Shown here in pieces: positions 50,403 to 60,487 of a stretch of DNA of 64,000 nucleotides. A program made the position numbers and the translations under genes. Under the pieces are notes generated by a model. The model saw only the letters and a program-made list of their open reading frames with translations, had not been told where the DNA came from and ran no database searches. The stretch is from NCBI GenBank assembly GCA_030374805.1, contig JARGSG010000122.1:86010-150009 (forward strand), given 5' to 3'. The stretch comes from Gracilaria gracilis (taxonomy: Eukaryota; Rhodophyta; Florideophyceae; Gracilariales; Gracilariaceae). Positions within the stretch are counted from its first letter, which is position 1. Each line of letters opens with the position of its first letter.

Positions 50403-51006
50403 CCTTCATTTTTGAGACAACCCCTACTAAGGATCAAGCTGTACAAATTAAAATTGAAAGAAAACAAAAATCTCCTTTAGCATCCAAATTGTTGCCTATG
50501 CCTATTCTTCTTCTAAAGAGTTGGTCGACAACAGGTAACGCTACCGTTGGTACATATCAGAGAAATCATGAATCATTGATTGCGAAAATCGATAACTGAT
50601 CCCGGGTCTGGAACCTGGGAAAACGAATCTTTGGCGTTGAGGAGTTCCACTTCGCACAGCTTTACTAGTGATGCTCATTCTGTCCTAGTACAAATTTACG
50701 CCACCCCCAAATGAACGTCGAGATTGGATGCAAGTAACTCCCCCCGTCCTTCTCATTCCCACCTTTGCTGTCTTTTCAAACCCAGTCGAGAGCCGCTATA
50801 GTTCATCACTTGCCCAAGAAACGCCAACTCAAAAAAAAAACCCTCAAACTCATCCAGTGACTGACACGCAGGCCTCCCCTCGAAGTGAACCACTCAGCAT
50901 CACATTCTCCGCACCGGTTGTCCACGCACGTTTCGGCCTCGTCGCACGGCGTTGTCGCACCTGTACACGGGAGTGGCTCACACTTCAGCAGACCTGTGTC
51001 GTCCGC

Positions 51007-51486
51007 TCACGCACACGAGCCGTTGCAGCAAATCTCGCGTTCATTGAGGAAGCGCACATCATTGTCCGAGAGTCGTCCAAACGAGGTTTCGATGCTGCAC
51101 GTGCTGAATGACGGATGCAAGTCGGCATTGAGGAACAGAAGCTGTGGCTGCTCCCTGGCGGGGAAAAATCCGCCGCATTGCAGGATGAACGGACTGGGTG
51201 GAGCTCGCCTTACGGTTTTGAATTCGATGGTGGATGGAACGTTGCAGCCCTTGAACACCGCCTCGGTGGTGAAGCGGAACACCGTTTCGGTGGGGGGGCT
51301 GGGAAAGTTGATTGGCATGAACTGAAGCTGACGCGCAAGGATGCGTTGGTCGGACGAGATTAAGTTGGCTTTCACGACAATATCAGACTCAAAGAACAGT
51401 TGTTGCACCGTTTTACGGATGCAGGTACACGCCAAGAGGGCGGGGAGTGTAATCGCAAACACGAGAATCGACAGATGGAGCTTCAT
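51007..51486 (-). CDS. Secreted TIMP/netrin (NTR)-like protein
   Basis: 159 residues from ATG 51486, chosen because it begins a signal peptide (MKLHLSILVFAITLPALLA) whose cleavage exposes an N-terminal Cys: CTCIRKTVQQLFFESDIVVKA. This matches the start of tissue inhibitors of metalloproteinases (CxC...QxxxxxSDxVxxA), where the free Cys1 chelates the catalytic zinc. Later features fit an OB-fold NTR domain: FRFTTEAVFKGC, ILQCGGFF, LLFLNADL, FSTCSIE. It ends ...ICCNGSCA at TGA 51007. The same frame continues past this stop for about 66 codons with six cysteines (KCEPLPCTG, TPCDEAETCVDNRCGEC), so the protein may have lost a cysteine-rich tail. Likely extracellular inhibitor or matrix protein; the function is inferred. 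Confidence 0.75.
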   Translation of the reverse strand: MKLHLSILVFAITLPALLACTCIRKTVQQLFFESDIVVKANLISSDQRILARQLQFMPINFPSPPTETVFRFTTEAVFKGCNVPSTIEFKTVRRAPPSPFILQCGGFFPAREQPQLLFLNADLHPSFSTCSIETSFGRLSDNDVRFLNEREICCNGSCA

Positions 51487-52025
51487 TGCGAAGGCGGCAG
51501 AAGTAAATAGAGGAGGTAGAGCTTTGAGCTGCTGATATGAGTTGCGGTGAGGTTGGTCAACTTGCAAGGACAGGAATCGGGTACCAGTGTGCCCTTACTT
51601 CTGGTGTTGATGTTGTAGGAGCTTTTCACTGCTGCAAGCAGATGTATGATAATAGAGAAGCCGTGTGCAGATTTTTGTTGGATGATTCTCCACAATTATA
51701 CGACACAGAATTAGGACTGTTGGAAGAGAACGCCTCGTTCGATCGATATCGATCTCCAAACACAATAAAGTTAGAACCAGAAAACAGCTGTCGGCACCCG
51801 ATGGGTGATCCTGCCTCTTTCATGTACCCAACTCCTGGCGTGCATTGTTTGGGGCAACAGCGAAAAATATGCTGTTGCTCAAGTAAGGTTTATACGAAGG
51901 TAGATCTGGCATGGAGATTATTGGCATCCTTTGGCCGCTTGAGGCGCGAGCGCGCGCTTGCCACGACACATGTGGCTTACTTCCTTGCCGGGCGTACAGA
52001 TCTCGCCGTATCAACTAATGTCTAG

Positions 52026-53355
52026 CTAGCTCTCGATCAAAATGCTTTGCCGTTCTTGGCTTTGTAAGGAAACAGAGAAGCAATGTCGAGAAAAAGACTG
52101 CTCAGAGATTGTGTCAAGCAAATGGTTGACAATTTGCATATTTCTTTGTCATGTATAGAAATGAATGAATTAGGAAAAGGCGTGGTTGAGAACCTGGATT
52201 TTGAATTTTGAAGTGTTTTTTAATGGCGAACCAGAGAGCACAAGTTTGAAGAAGATTAATTCTTGTTGGCGTATCATGAACGTGGAGGAGGCGGAAAGGC
52301 ATTGATTCTAATTTAAAAAGTATTCAATGATGAACAATACCCAAATTCATTTGCGAATGAATTTGCGTGTAGGGTTTCAATGAATAATCCTTACTTCGGG
52401 CTTCGAACAAGGGAACTCAAAAGATGCGACTTTTGAAATGCAGTGCTTCCATTTTTTTGCGAAACATTTTGGGCAACGGCGCTCGCTGTTTTCTTCCGAC
52501 TCCAAAATACGGAACTTTCCGACCGTGTATAATACAAACACTCTGTAACTGTTCTCCTTGAAAAGTGTTACAAAAGTTTTAAAAAATGTTCTAGCTTCTT
52601 CTCCAACCTAACTCCTCTCATCGACAAACAAATGAAGGATCCCACGCGAAACACTTCATCCCGGTAGTAAACATCTTTCGCTACTTAGTGACGTAAGCTT
52701 TGTCAAGATCATATGAGTGAAAATGGTTCTACAGCTCTCTCGGCCGAAGAAAGGTTTTCGCGGGAACAAAAAAACGGCGCCAGAGCTTGCACATGAACCG
52801 TTCTCTCTTTTGGCATTTTGGGCTCACAGTCAAACCCATTCCGGGCATTCCAATTTCAAACACTCAAATCACAAATTAGGAGTACAACAGTTAGCGTTCC
52901 TACCCTTTCATCTTGCCTTCACCCCTTCCTTTTTTCTCCTGTATACTATCGATGGAAAATGCAAGACTGTCTGCCAGTGATCCTGCTTGCTGTTCGAATA
53001 TGGGGCCCAGGGCAGCGCGTGCTAGTCCCGATATCTTCGTTGCACCCGCCCCCAGTCACAATATAGATATATTTCGAAGGAGGCCGGGAAAGAGAACAAT
53101 CTGTTTCAAAATGGAGCATTACTATTTAACATCATGTGCATAACTTCTCTTTCTAATTTAAACCCTATGAATCCAAGAGTTTTGCTAATCTTTCACTCCG
53201 AAATATGATGGACTCACAGAAACTGCTGTGATTCTATCAGCCTCTCTACAAACTAATAGTATCATTTGTGTGGATGTAAAGAGATATACTAAAAAAACAT
53301 TAAAGAGTTTCATTCTTGCGAAGCCTGTTGAGCGACAGACCCAGCTTGTTCGCCT
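52026..53355. other. Intergenic, no gene seen
   Basis: AT-rich sequence with short frames only (the longest, 52717-52980, is 87 codons without a recognisable feature). No repeat family identified. Confidence 0.4.
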
Positions 53356-54666
53356 CTATAATGAGAGCTGTTCATGAACTGAACCTTCGGCCATTTCTCG
53401 ATTCCTGCGCCTGAACCTGCTACCCAGTTTTGTTGCCAAAATCTTCAAGAAACTGTCCTCTTCCGACGACGAGCTCGATACGTACATGTGCCGTTCACCA
53501 TGTTCATACACGCTGGTGACAACAGGATTTCCTGTGACGGGATCGTCAATGTGTCTAAAAGTGCGCTGCGCCCAATGCAGAGGATCTCCCATGTCATAAA
53601 AAAGGCTCCGTTTCAAGAACAGCGTCAAGACAAACGTAAGAAAAGAGAGAACCCAGGTTATAACGATGGCACATATTAATCCGAGCGGAACCTCGGTGGC
53701 GTCCTTCGAGAGGAAGAATGGGCAGGTGGTTGTTTCGGATCCCGTGAGTATTCTTCGCCGCAATTCTAACGGTTCCGTCACAAACTCAATGAAGGCACCG
53801 AGCCCACGCTGCCCTAACACACTCTCTTGGTTTTTGCCTATATCAAAGTCTTTCGACAAAATGGTGACAAGATATTCTACTTGAGTGATTACATCAATTT
53901 CTTCTTCCACAATTACCCCAGAGATAAGGAATTCCTGTCCCCGTACTTCAGTGTACACGCAACCAAATCCATCAACACATGTCTGGGTTTGATTCACACC
54001 AATGGTCTCCACAACGATACCTTCTCCAACATACTTGTAAAGGTAGCTTTCGGCGCAGCGCACTTCCTTATCCAAAAGGCTGCGATTGCCAATATGCTGG
54101 AAGAACTGATCACCATCGACCCGAATGCAAGATATGATGATCGATTCACTAGAGACATTGAAGATTGAATCACTTCTGACGTCATATCTATCAATAGCGA
54201 CGCAAGGTCGAGGATCAGGTTCAAACGAGAAGGCGGGATCACTGAAAAACGAAGCGATAAGCTCCAGAACAATGAACACAACCATGGCCAAGACGGCGAG
54301 AAACTTGGTTCGGCTGCAATGACGACGAACGCTAACCTGTCCCCCGCGTTTGAGAGCGTTACATTCTATGTATTTGTTGGCTCCCAGCGTAGCACCGAAG
54401 AGACATAGTTCTGCGGCTCCGGATAGAAGTGTGATGATGAGACTGACATACTGTGACTTGAGATGAATGAGTACCATTTGTGAGTTCGGTAATGACGAAG
54501 AGAGCACAAACTGGAAACTGATGAGTTCAAGCTGACTTGCCAAGCAGATTGAAAAAGGAAGGAATGCGACCGGGAAAGAGAAGACATATGCGAACACTAA
54601 TAGTGCGTTATGTGCAGATTTGGAAAAGGTGGCGTGGCAGTTACACGAATGTGCATGTAGTCGCAT
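53356..54666 (-). CDS. Multi-pass membrane protein of unknown function
   Basis: 436 residues from ATG 54666 (MRLHAHSCNCHATF). Four hydrophobic segments: residues about 22-46 (ALLVFAYVFSFPVAFLPFSI), 72-96 (VSLIITLLSGAAELCLFGAT), 122-142 (FLAVLAMVVFIVLELIASFF) and 327-351 (LGLICAIVITWVLSFLTFVL). Between the third and fourth is a loop of about 180 residues with six or more Cys and N-glycosylation sites (NVSS, NRS, NQT), so probably lumenal or extracellular. The C-terminal tail is cytoplasmic with an SSSSSEEDS acidic-serine cluster and an RFRRRNRE basic patch. I do not recognise the family. One uninterrupted exon. Confidence 0.75.
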   Translation of the reverse strand: MRLHAHSCNCHATFSKSAHNALLVFAYVFSFPVAFLPFSICLASQLELISFQFVLSSSLPNSQMVLIHLKSQYVSLIITLLSGAAELCLFGATLGANKYIECNALKRGGQVSVRRHCSRTKFLAVLAMVVFIVLELIASFFSDPAFSFEPDPRPCVAIDRYDVRSDSIFNVSSESIIISCIRVDGDQFFQHIGNRSLLDKEVRCAESYLYKYVGEGIVVETIGVNQTQTCVDGFGCVYTEVRGQEFLISGVIVEEEIDVITQVEYLVTILSKDFDIGKNQESVLGQRGLGAFIEFVTEPLELRRRILTGSETTTCPFFLSKDATEVPLGLICAIVITWVLSFLTFVLTLFLKRSLFYDMGDPLHWAQRTFRHIDDPVTGNPVVTSVYEHGERHMYVSSSSSEEDSFLKILATKLGSRFRRRNREMAEGSVHEQLSL

Positions 54667-54829
54667 GAGGTTCTTATCCTACGTCGTTGGGAAGGTGGCC
54701 TGAAGTGCGGGAAATAACCTGGTCGTAGCCGCCTTGTTCGTCTTCTTCCCGAGATGGATTGACAGTTTTAGTTCTGTGCCTGCCGATGACCAGCTCTGCC
54801 CACAATCTGCTCCCGGAGGTCGGCAAATA

Positions 54830-55440
54830 AGGGTTATCAACTGGCACGAGAGTGCGATAAGAGCGCGAGGGAGTGTTATTATCCCGAGGCGGAGCCGAGG
54901 GAAAATAACCATCCCGAGGGCTCATATCGCGCTCGAGTGCCACGTTGATAACGTGTTTGTCGTCGTTATGGTTCTCAGGGAAAATATCGAGATGTGAGCG
55001 GTGTATGATGGTTGGCCTCACGTGAGAGTAACGAAAATCTCAAACTGATATTTTCCCTCACTGAGGGAAAATATCGCTATCTTCCCGTCCGTAACGATAT
55101 TTCCCTGAGGGCATCCCCACCGGTTAGACCACGACCAAAGCCTAAAATAGTAGCCGGTGAGTTTTAGGACCGAGGGTGACACCACGTATGATGACGTACG
55201 ATGACGTGTATACGCTGTCAAAACATAGTGCAAACGCTGTCCAAAAGCAATTGTTTTGATTGATTTTTTAGGGAAATCGGACTAAACGACAACACTTTTG
55301 GGGTGGATCCCTAGGCTTTGGGCAGATTTCGCTACACGTGTGCCCCTGTCATGTTTTGTAGCGCCCCGCACGGACCAACCAGTTCTGGAGTAGAGGCTTT
55401 GCGCATACCGGTGGGAATGCCCTGAGAACCAGGCCACAAG
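54830..55440. repeat. Fold-back repeat region
   Basis: Noncoding stretch dense in inverted repeats. 54836-54895 and 54896-54953 are imperfect inverted copies (GTTATCAAC...GGCAC at both outer ends, CCCGAGG at the centre). GGGAAAATATC occurs in both orientations at 54978, 55047-55075 and 55093. Pieces also occur in the 3' flank of the glycine-rich genes: CAACTGGCACGAGAGTGC (near 1159) and TGAGAACCAGGC (near 1178) stand side by side there but are 570 bp apart here (54838 and 55421). Confidence 0.6.
55047..55075. repeat. Perfect 29-bp palindrome
   Basis: GATATTTTCCCTCA and TGAGGGAAAATATC are separated by a single base. Confidence 0.9.
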
Positions 55441-55681
55441 TCGAGCACTCATCAACAGAAATTTGCCAAGAAATCGATACGTGTACAAGTGTCCGTCCTT
55501 GCTGGCACCGCTTCGATCGTCAGTTGTTAAAGATTTGATGAACTTTCAGTTAATCGTGAAAGTTTAAAACATCGAACTTGCTACGTGTACCGTTGTACTG
55601 CAGCGTGGCGAATGCCGATGTCACCAAGATCATTGAAAATTTTTCCATTCCCGGGTTCCCCCAAAGCAGCTACGATTTCCC

Positions 55682-56716
55682 TCAGCCGCCACCACCTCCT
55701 CCTCCTCCGCCTCCACATCCACCGCCGCCTCCACCTCCGCAGCCACCTCCGCCGCCACCTCCGCCGCCACCTCCGCCGCCAACGGTGCCTACGAACCTGC
55801 CTCCGAATCCACCTGCTCCTGCTCCTCTGCCTCCGCCCAAGTGTCCCCTGCTATCCCGAACTGCTAAACAGCTGAAAATACCACAAACCGAAACGAATGC
55901 AAACACAACAACACTAGCTATTATGAAAAGAGTTGTGTTCGAGAGCGCAGATGTGTTGGAGGATGTATCCGCGTCAAAGAGACCTTCAGAAAAGCATTGA
56001 AGCGCCGTGGGGCATAGTGCTGTACCTCGCTCAGCAACAAGAACGTCTAGGGATGCACTCTTCGTATACACGTCTTCCCACGCAATGGTGGTAGCATTCT
56101 GCGGCGAGGAAGCAAGAACTTCACCTCCCACCGCCGACGCTACGCTGAACGACGCGTTGCTATTGGCAGTGATAAAGGAAACTCTCATTTTGTCAAAAGT
56201 CTGTTTCCAGGAACCAGTTCGCCATCGTATGACATTCACACTCTCGAAAGCCGGGGGCACAGCAGCTGATTCTCTACATATGGTGGTAAATTCAGACACG
56301 CCAGGGTCCAGAATGTATTGTACCGTGAACAGAACAGCTTGACTTTGTTGCTGAGTAGGAAGGTTCACACTAACCTCGTTTTCGCCGCGTTCGGAACGAA
56401 GACGACTGGCATTGAAGACGGTGGTGTTTTCGCGCATAGCAAGCACGTTTCTAGCAACTTGCTGTCCCTCAATTAGAGGAATGAGTCGAAGTGCATCGTG
56501 CCCAGAGGTGTAAGGGAAAAGGTACCGCTCTGTGATCGTTGCGGTGCAGTTGGGATTTCGAACGACCGTGATGTCAACTTCACACAAGAATTGCGGCGAC
56601 TGATATTGGTCCTGTGGTGGAGCTCTATTGCATCGCAAGGTTGGATTTTGCGCTCGAGAAGTGTGTACGCACAGAAAAGTGAAAACAAATGCGTGTACGA
56701 GGAGGGTTCGTTTCAT
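55682..56716 (-). CDS. Type I membrane protein with polyglycine tail, DUF2207-like
   Basis: 344 residues from ATG 56716, chosen for its signal peptide (MKRTLLVHAFVFTFLCVHTSRA). An extracytoplasmic beta-rich domain of about 215 residues follows, with ITERYLFPYTSGHDALRLIP and EVSVNLPTQQQSQAVLFTV. Then one transmembrane helix (LFIIASVVVFAFVSVCGIF) and a short cytoplasmic part that ends in about 55 residues of almost pure glycine with two cysteines. This architecture, including the V-E-R-Y-x-F / R-x-IP strand and the glycine tail after the membrane helix, resembles bacterial DUF2207 proteins; that link is by eye. The tail is encoded by a CCGCCACCT-type microsatellite (55682-55790) whose length may vary between individuals. 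No function is known. Confidence 0.72.
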   Translation of the reverse strand: MKRTLLVHAFVFTFLCVHTSRAQNPTLRCNRAPPQDQYQSPQFLCEVDITVVRNPNCTATITERYLFPYTSGHDALRLIPLIEGQQVARNVLAMRENTTVFNASRLRSERGENEVSVNLPTQQQSQAVLFTVQYILDPGVSEFTTICRESAAVPPAFESVNVIRWRTGSWKQTFDKMRVSFITANSNASFSVASAVGGEVLASSPQNATTIAWEDVYTKSASLDVLVAERGTALCPTALQCFSEGLFDADTSSNTSALSNTTLFIIASVVVFAFVSVCGIFSCLAVRDSRGHLGGGRGAGAGGFGGRFVGTVGGGGGGGGGGGGGCGGGGGGGCGGGGGGGGGG

Positions 56717-56965
56717 GCTGCTTTTTAGCTTGATATGGGGAACAAGGGCAATGTAGACAGACTGGGGACGACGAGCTGCTCGTAAGCGACTTTTATTGCT
56801 GGACCAAACTGGGAATGCATTGGAATTAGTCGACCTATGAAAAAGTGGCAACGAATCATCATGTCCACCACAAACGCAGAATCTGCCATACAGAGCTTGC
56901 CATATGGCACTGCAGTTTGCTAAAGCCGCATGGCCACCCAGAGCGACAGCTTCATATGGATTTAT

Positions 56966-57018
56966 GATCTCAAGTTCGGGGTTCATGCCCACCGGGCATG
57001 AACACCGAACTTGAGATC
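56966..57018. repeat. 25-bp inverted repeat with 3-base loop
   Basis: Left arm 56966-56990 (starts GATCTCAAGTTCGG), loop ACC, right arm 56994-57018. One mismatch that would be a G-U pair in RNA. About 250 bp upstream of the ATG at 56716. Confidence 0.92.
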
Positions 57019-57947
57019 GGCTCTGCTCATTTCCCCCTGGGAGATGCGGGAAATTTGCACTCAATTGAAATTCTAAATAAAAACGGAAAGTTGAATGTCA
57101 CATGTTTCTTGTAGCAGTTGCTGCACTACGCCACTGTAAGCGTTAGAAATTGTATATGTCTCAGTCTTGCAGCGTCAATAGCTGTAGTGCATGCAGAATG
57201 CAATTCTTCAGAAGACTTTCAAACAGTGCAACATGTTCCTTTTCCCGTTACACTAAAAATTCAAACGCCTCTAATTTTATCGAATCTTCTCAAGTTTAAT
57301 ATTTCCTTGCATACTTTAGTACCACAAAGAATTTAATACTAGAGTACCTTGTTTTCCCATAAATTGAAAGCAGTGAAACGAAAAATTACGACGCATACAT
57401 ACGCAAAACAAGTAGCAAAAACCGCCTTTTAACGCGTTTTTTAAAGCTTATTTTGAAATTGAGAACATTTTAAAACTAAAACGATTTCTTACTCCAGTTG
57501 TATCAGTACTTATCTTATAAAGTATGCAAAATTATCAATTATTTAGAGAAATCTGGAAGACAAAAAAAGGTTTCTGTTCTTCAAGTAGTTTAGAACAACG
57601 TCCTTTTTTCTTGTAAAGATGTTTAAAGTGTGCGTGGAAGTGTACGACTTTTGACGCGAAAAAGGCACAGTAAGCTAAACGTGCTGACAATAATATATTC
57701 AAAATATTTACACCACAGGATCAAACCATGCACGAGATTCATGAAAATCACTCTATCAATAACAATCTAAAATTGGCGAATTTTGTCGTCTGAGCGGAGC
57801 TCGTGTCTCTTCCACGCGTGCACTTTGTACAATGAAGCGCTCCGGAAAACACAAACGCCTTTATTGATACGCACTCTTTTCGCCAAAATATGCGTTTGAT
57901 CACGAGTTCCTCTCCGACGGGCAGACCCCGTCGAAGCACAATCCGTG
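57019..57947. other. Intergenic, AT-rich, no gene seen
   Basis: No frame with recognisable content; several poly-A/T runs. Confidence 0.4.
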
Positions 57948-58859
57948 ATGCACACAATCGCACAATCACACAATCCGTTTACGCGGGAAAAGATAGGAAT
58001 ACCGTACCAGATGCATTTCGCGCCAAACCAGCGATCGCGCGCCAACAAATCCGATAATGCATCCCAACAATTTAATGCACCTGATCATCAACGTAGTTTC
58101 TCTCCGTTGTACGGACAATATTTCCGCTCTCACTTGCACGCTCTCTGTCCAGTACATCCCTTAGCAGCAGGACTAGACTGCCATACTTTCCTGGAATCCG
58201 CATCATTACCAAACAAAAATGCAGTACCTGAAAGCGACGTCAATGAGGTTGAAAAGATCCCACAAGCTCGATCATCGAGCGACACTACGACCGGTTCTGT
58301 TCCTCCAAAACCTACAGCACTTCCGCTAAACCCTTCCAAGACTACTCCTCCAAATTCAATTCAGCATCCCAGTCATCCTCTTCGGTTGACCCCCGCTGTT
58401 CGAAAGCCATCACTAGCGAAGGGTCCCAAGAAGAAAAATAAAAGCGGAGCCGTTCGCGGCTCTGGATTTACTGCAGCTGAAACGGACTGGTTACTGACTA
58501 ATCTAGAAGTGTACACTCCCCTCTGTAAGGACGAATGGGATGCGGTCTTGGTGGAACACAACAAGCGATACGCCGATAATCTACGCACAGTTGACAGCTT
58601 ACGTCGTACGCTTGCCTCCTTGCATCGCAAAAAGATGCCCACTGGTGACCCTTTGATGCCAGATGACTGTGGTATAATGCACAAAAATGAGAGAGTCCGA
58701 AGCAGTCTTGAGACGGGAGCGGCGGCAGCGTATAGTCTTGTGACTGTAATGAATCTGAACGGAGAGAAGGGGCGGAAGCACCGGGCGGTCGAGGGGAGAG
58801 TGGACGATTGGTATCACCAGGCACGTACAGGAACGTGCGAGAGGGTACGAACGGTCTGA
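57948..58859 (+). CDS. DUF6818/Myb-like DNA-binding-domain protein
   Basis: 303 residues from ATG 57948 (ATG 58011 is an alternative start). The first half is Pro/Ser-rich and disordered, with a basic patch KGPKKKNKSG. The conserved domain follows: GSGFTAAETDWLLTNLEVYTPLCKDEWDAVLVEHN...RRTLASLHRKKMPTGDP, a Myb/SANT-like trihelix ending in the KxPTGDP signature of DUF6818, a family seen in oomycetes, plants and algae. The C-terminus (HRAVEGRVDDWYHQART) is short and basic. Probably a nuclear DNA-binding protein, of host or transposon origin. It lies next to the GC-rich repeat block at 58.9-60.4 kb. Confidence 0.65.
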   Translation: MHTIAQSHNPFTREKIGIPYQMHFAPNQRSRANKSDNASQQFNAPDHQRSFSPLYGQYFRSHLHALCPVHPLAAGLDCHTFLESASLPNKNAVPESDVNEVEKIPQARSSSDTTTGSVPPKPTALPLNPSKTTPPNSIQHPSHPLRLTPAVRKPSLAKGPKKKNKSGAVRGSGFTAAETDWLLTNLEVYTPLCKDEWDAVLVEHNKRYADNLRTVDSLRRTLASLHRKKMPTGDPLMPDDCGIMHKNERVRSSLETGAAAAYSLVTVMNLNGEKGRKHRAVEGRVDDWYHQARTGTCERVRTV

Positions 58860-60415
58860 GAAACCCAATAAAGGAGTAGCCGTGCGGTCTATCGTTAGTG
58901 CAAACTAGCGAAGAAGACGTTCGGCAGAAGATGCTTGTCGTTTACGATTGGGGCCTCGGGAGATCCGAGCTACAACTAAATATCGGGTCTGGGCCCCATT
59001 ACTAACTACTGTACGATCGGTCTAATTTGCACTGTCACTGCCAAGTCCGTACACGTGGCCAACTTGTACGCTGTGCCAACCCGTCCGGCACTTGATCACC
59101 AAATCATACACGTGGCGGTTGCCACAGGCACCAGCCCATCGTGCACTACCCCTTCGTACGTGAACGGCCGATCGGATACACCATGCACCAACTCGGGCCC
59201 ACTATACTACAGATCCCCCTCCTACACTTGCGCTCCGCCCTCGGAGCGCCGCGTAGTGTCGTCAAGTCGCTACGCGTCTGTCCGCATGGTTGAGAGGACG
59301 CCACCAGTGTCCGTTCGGAAATTTTGCCCGGAAAAGGCGGGGGCGAAGCCATGCCAAAATTTCCAGAGCGGGCGCGACGAAAAGGATCCTAAGTACGCGG
59401 GGGTGGAGGTCCCAAGCCGAGCGGAGCGAAACGCACTGGTGCGCGAATGGGGGATCGAAGGCCGTCCGAGGCGTGATCCGGGCGTGGGCGCAAACTGTAT
59501 ATACCTGTGCAGACCGTAGGCAATCGTTCGAGTACCGTCAACGTGCTTGGCCTCGCGTACGTTCAAGTCCGATCGGAAATGCGCATCTCGTCCTGTAGGG
59601 CATCCGCGACGGTCGCCACACGGGGCGTGTCCGGCAGGGCTTCGAAGTCGTCAGCCCCGCCTACCCGCGAGGTCTGCGCTTGGTGTCATCCATTCGGTAA
59701 CACGCAGCACGCGTGCGTGGGAGTCCATACGGGTTACGGGGAGCCACAGCGTCCGCTTTCGGAAAATTTTGCCCAGGATGGGCGGGGCGAAGAAATGCCC
59801 GATTTCCCTAAGTAGAGGAGACACCATATGGACGGAACCGTTGGGGACGCTTGCCGTGTTAAGTACGAGCGGGCGTGAAGACGGGTACTGACGGCAGCGA
59901 AGGCGGGTGCGTGTATCCCGTGTCTTTCCGTGCGGTTCGTCTCGAAGGAGAAACGCCCCGATGGGGATCCATTCGGTACACCCGGCACGTCTCGATGGAA
60001 GGTGTCTGGCGGGGTACGCGTATTGGCGCGCGCTCCGCACGTCTCGACGGAGAGAGTACGGCGGATGATCCCTTAGCGGTCGAACGCGTGTCCGTACGGT
60101 TACGCCCGTGTCCGAAGCGGTGGTCCTTTTTTCATAAATGGGGTGGCGGTCGAAGGACCGTCAGTGCTCATTGTGACCATACGGGGCGAGCGACCATACG
60201 AATTGGACGCGATGCGACGCCGCGACGAAGCGAGTGTATAGCGTATCTCATGTGCAGTGGGGTGGCGGAACGTCAGCTCCTGATCCTCCAATAAAAATAA
60301 ATTGGTCAGCACTGACATTTCGTCCGCGCGGTGCCTGTACGATGACATAGTCGTCGTGGCGATTCCAAACGGTCGGTAATACCTCAAGTACCCGCGTTGT
60401 CTTGTTCACCTCACC
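58860..60415. repeat. GC-rich region with diverged tandem repeats
   Basis: At least two related 60-bp stretches, TCCGTTCGGAAATTTTGCCC (59308) and a diverged version at 59752, each followed by a GGCG(G)GGGCGAAG block. CATTCGGTA(A)CAC-type units recur near 59691 and 59969. The many frames are artefacts of CpG-rich composition. It could be the LTR or leader region of the adjoining retroelement; a second copy would be needed and is not in the window. Confidence 0.5.
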
Positions 60416-60426
60416 CCTATAAGAGC
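60416..60426 (+). promoter_or_regulatory. Possible TATA box
   Basis: CCCTATAAGAG, about 70 bp upstream of ATG 60488. Confidence 0.4.
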
Positions 60427-60487
60427 GCCAGCCAAGCGTTGACATGCCCGAATCGGGTTTCACTCCGTATCCAACCCTACGCACGCA

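Noticed and set aside
51537..52025. Plus-strand frame of 162 codons upstream of the TIMP-like gene
   Set aside because: No recognisable domain, composition like noncoding sequence, and it overlaps the likely promoter of the TIMP-like gene.
52717..52980. Plus-strand frame of 87 codons
   Set aside because: No signal, motif or neighbour supports it.
59055..60294. Several frames of 90-150 codons on both strands
   Set aside because: CpG-rich, stop-poor repeat sequence opens many frames at once; none has a motif.
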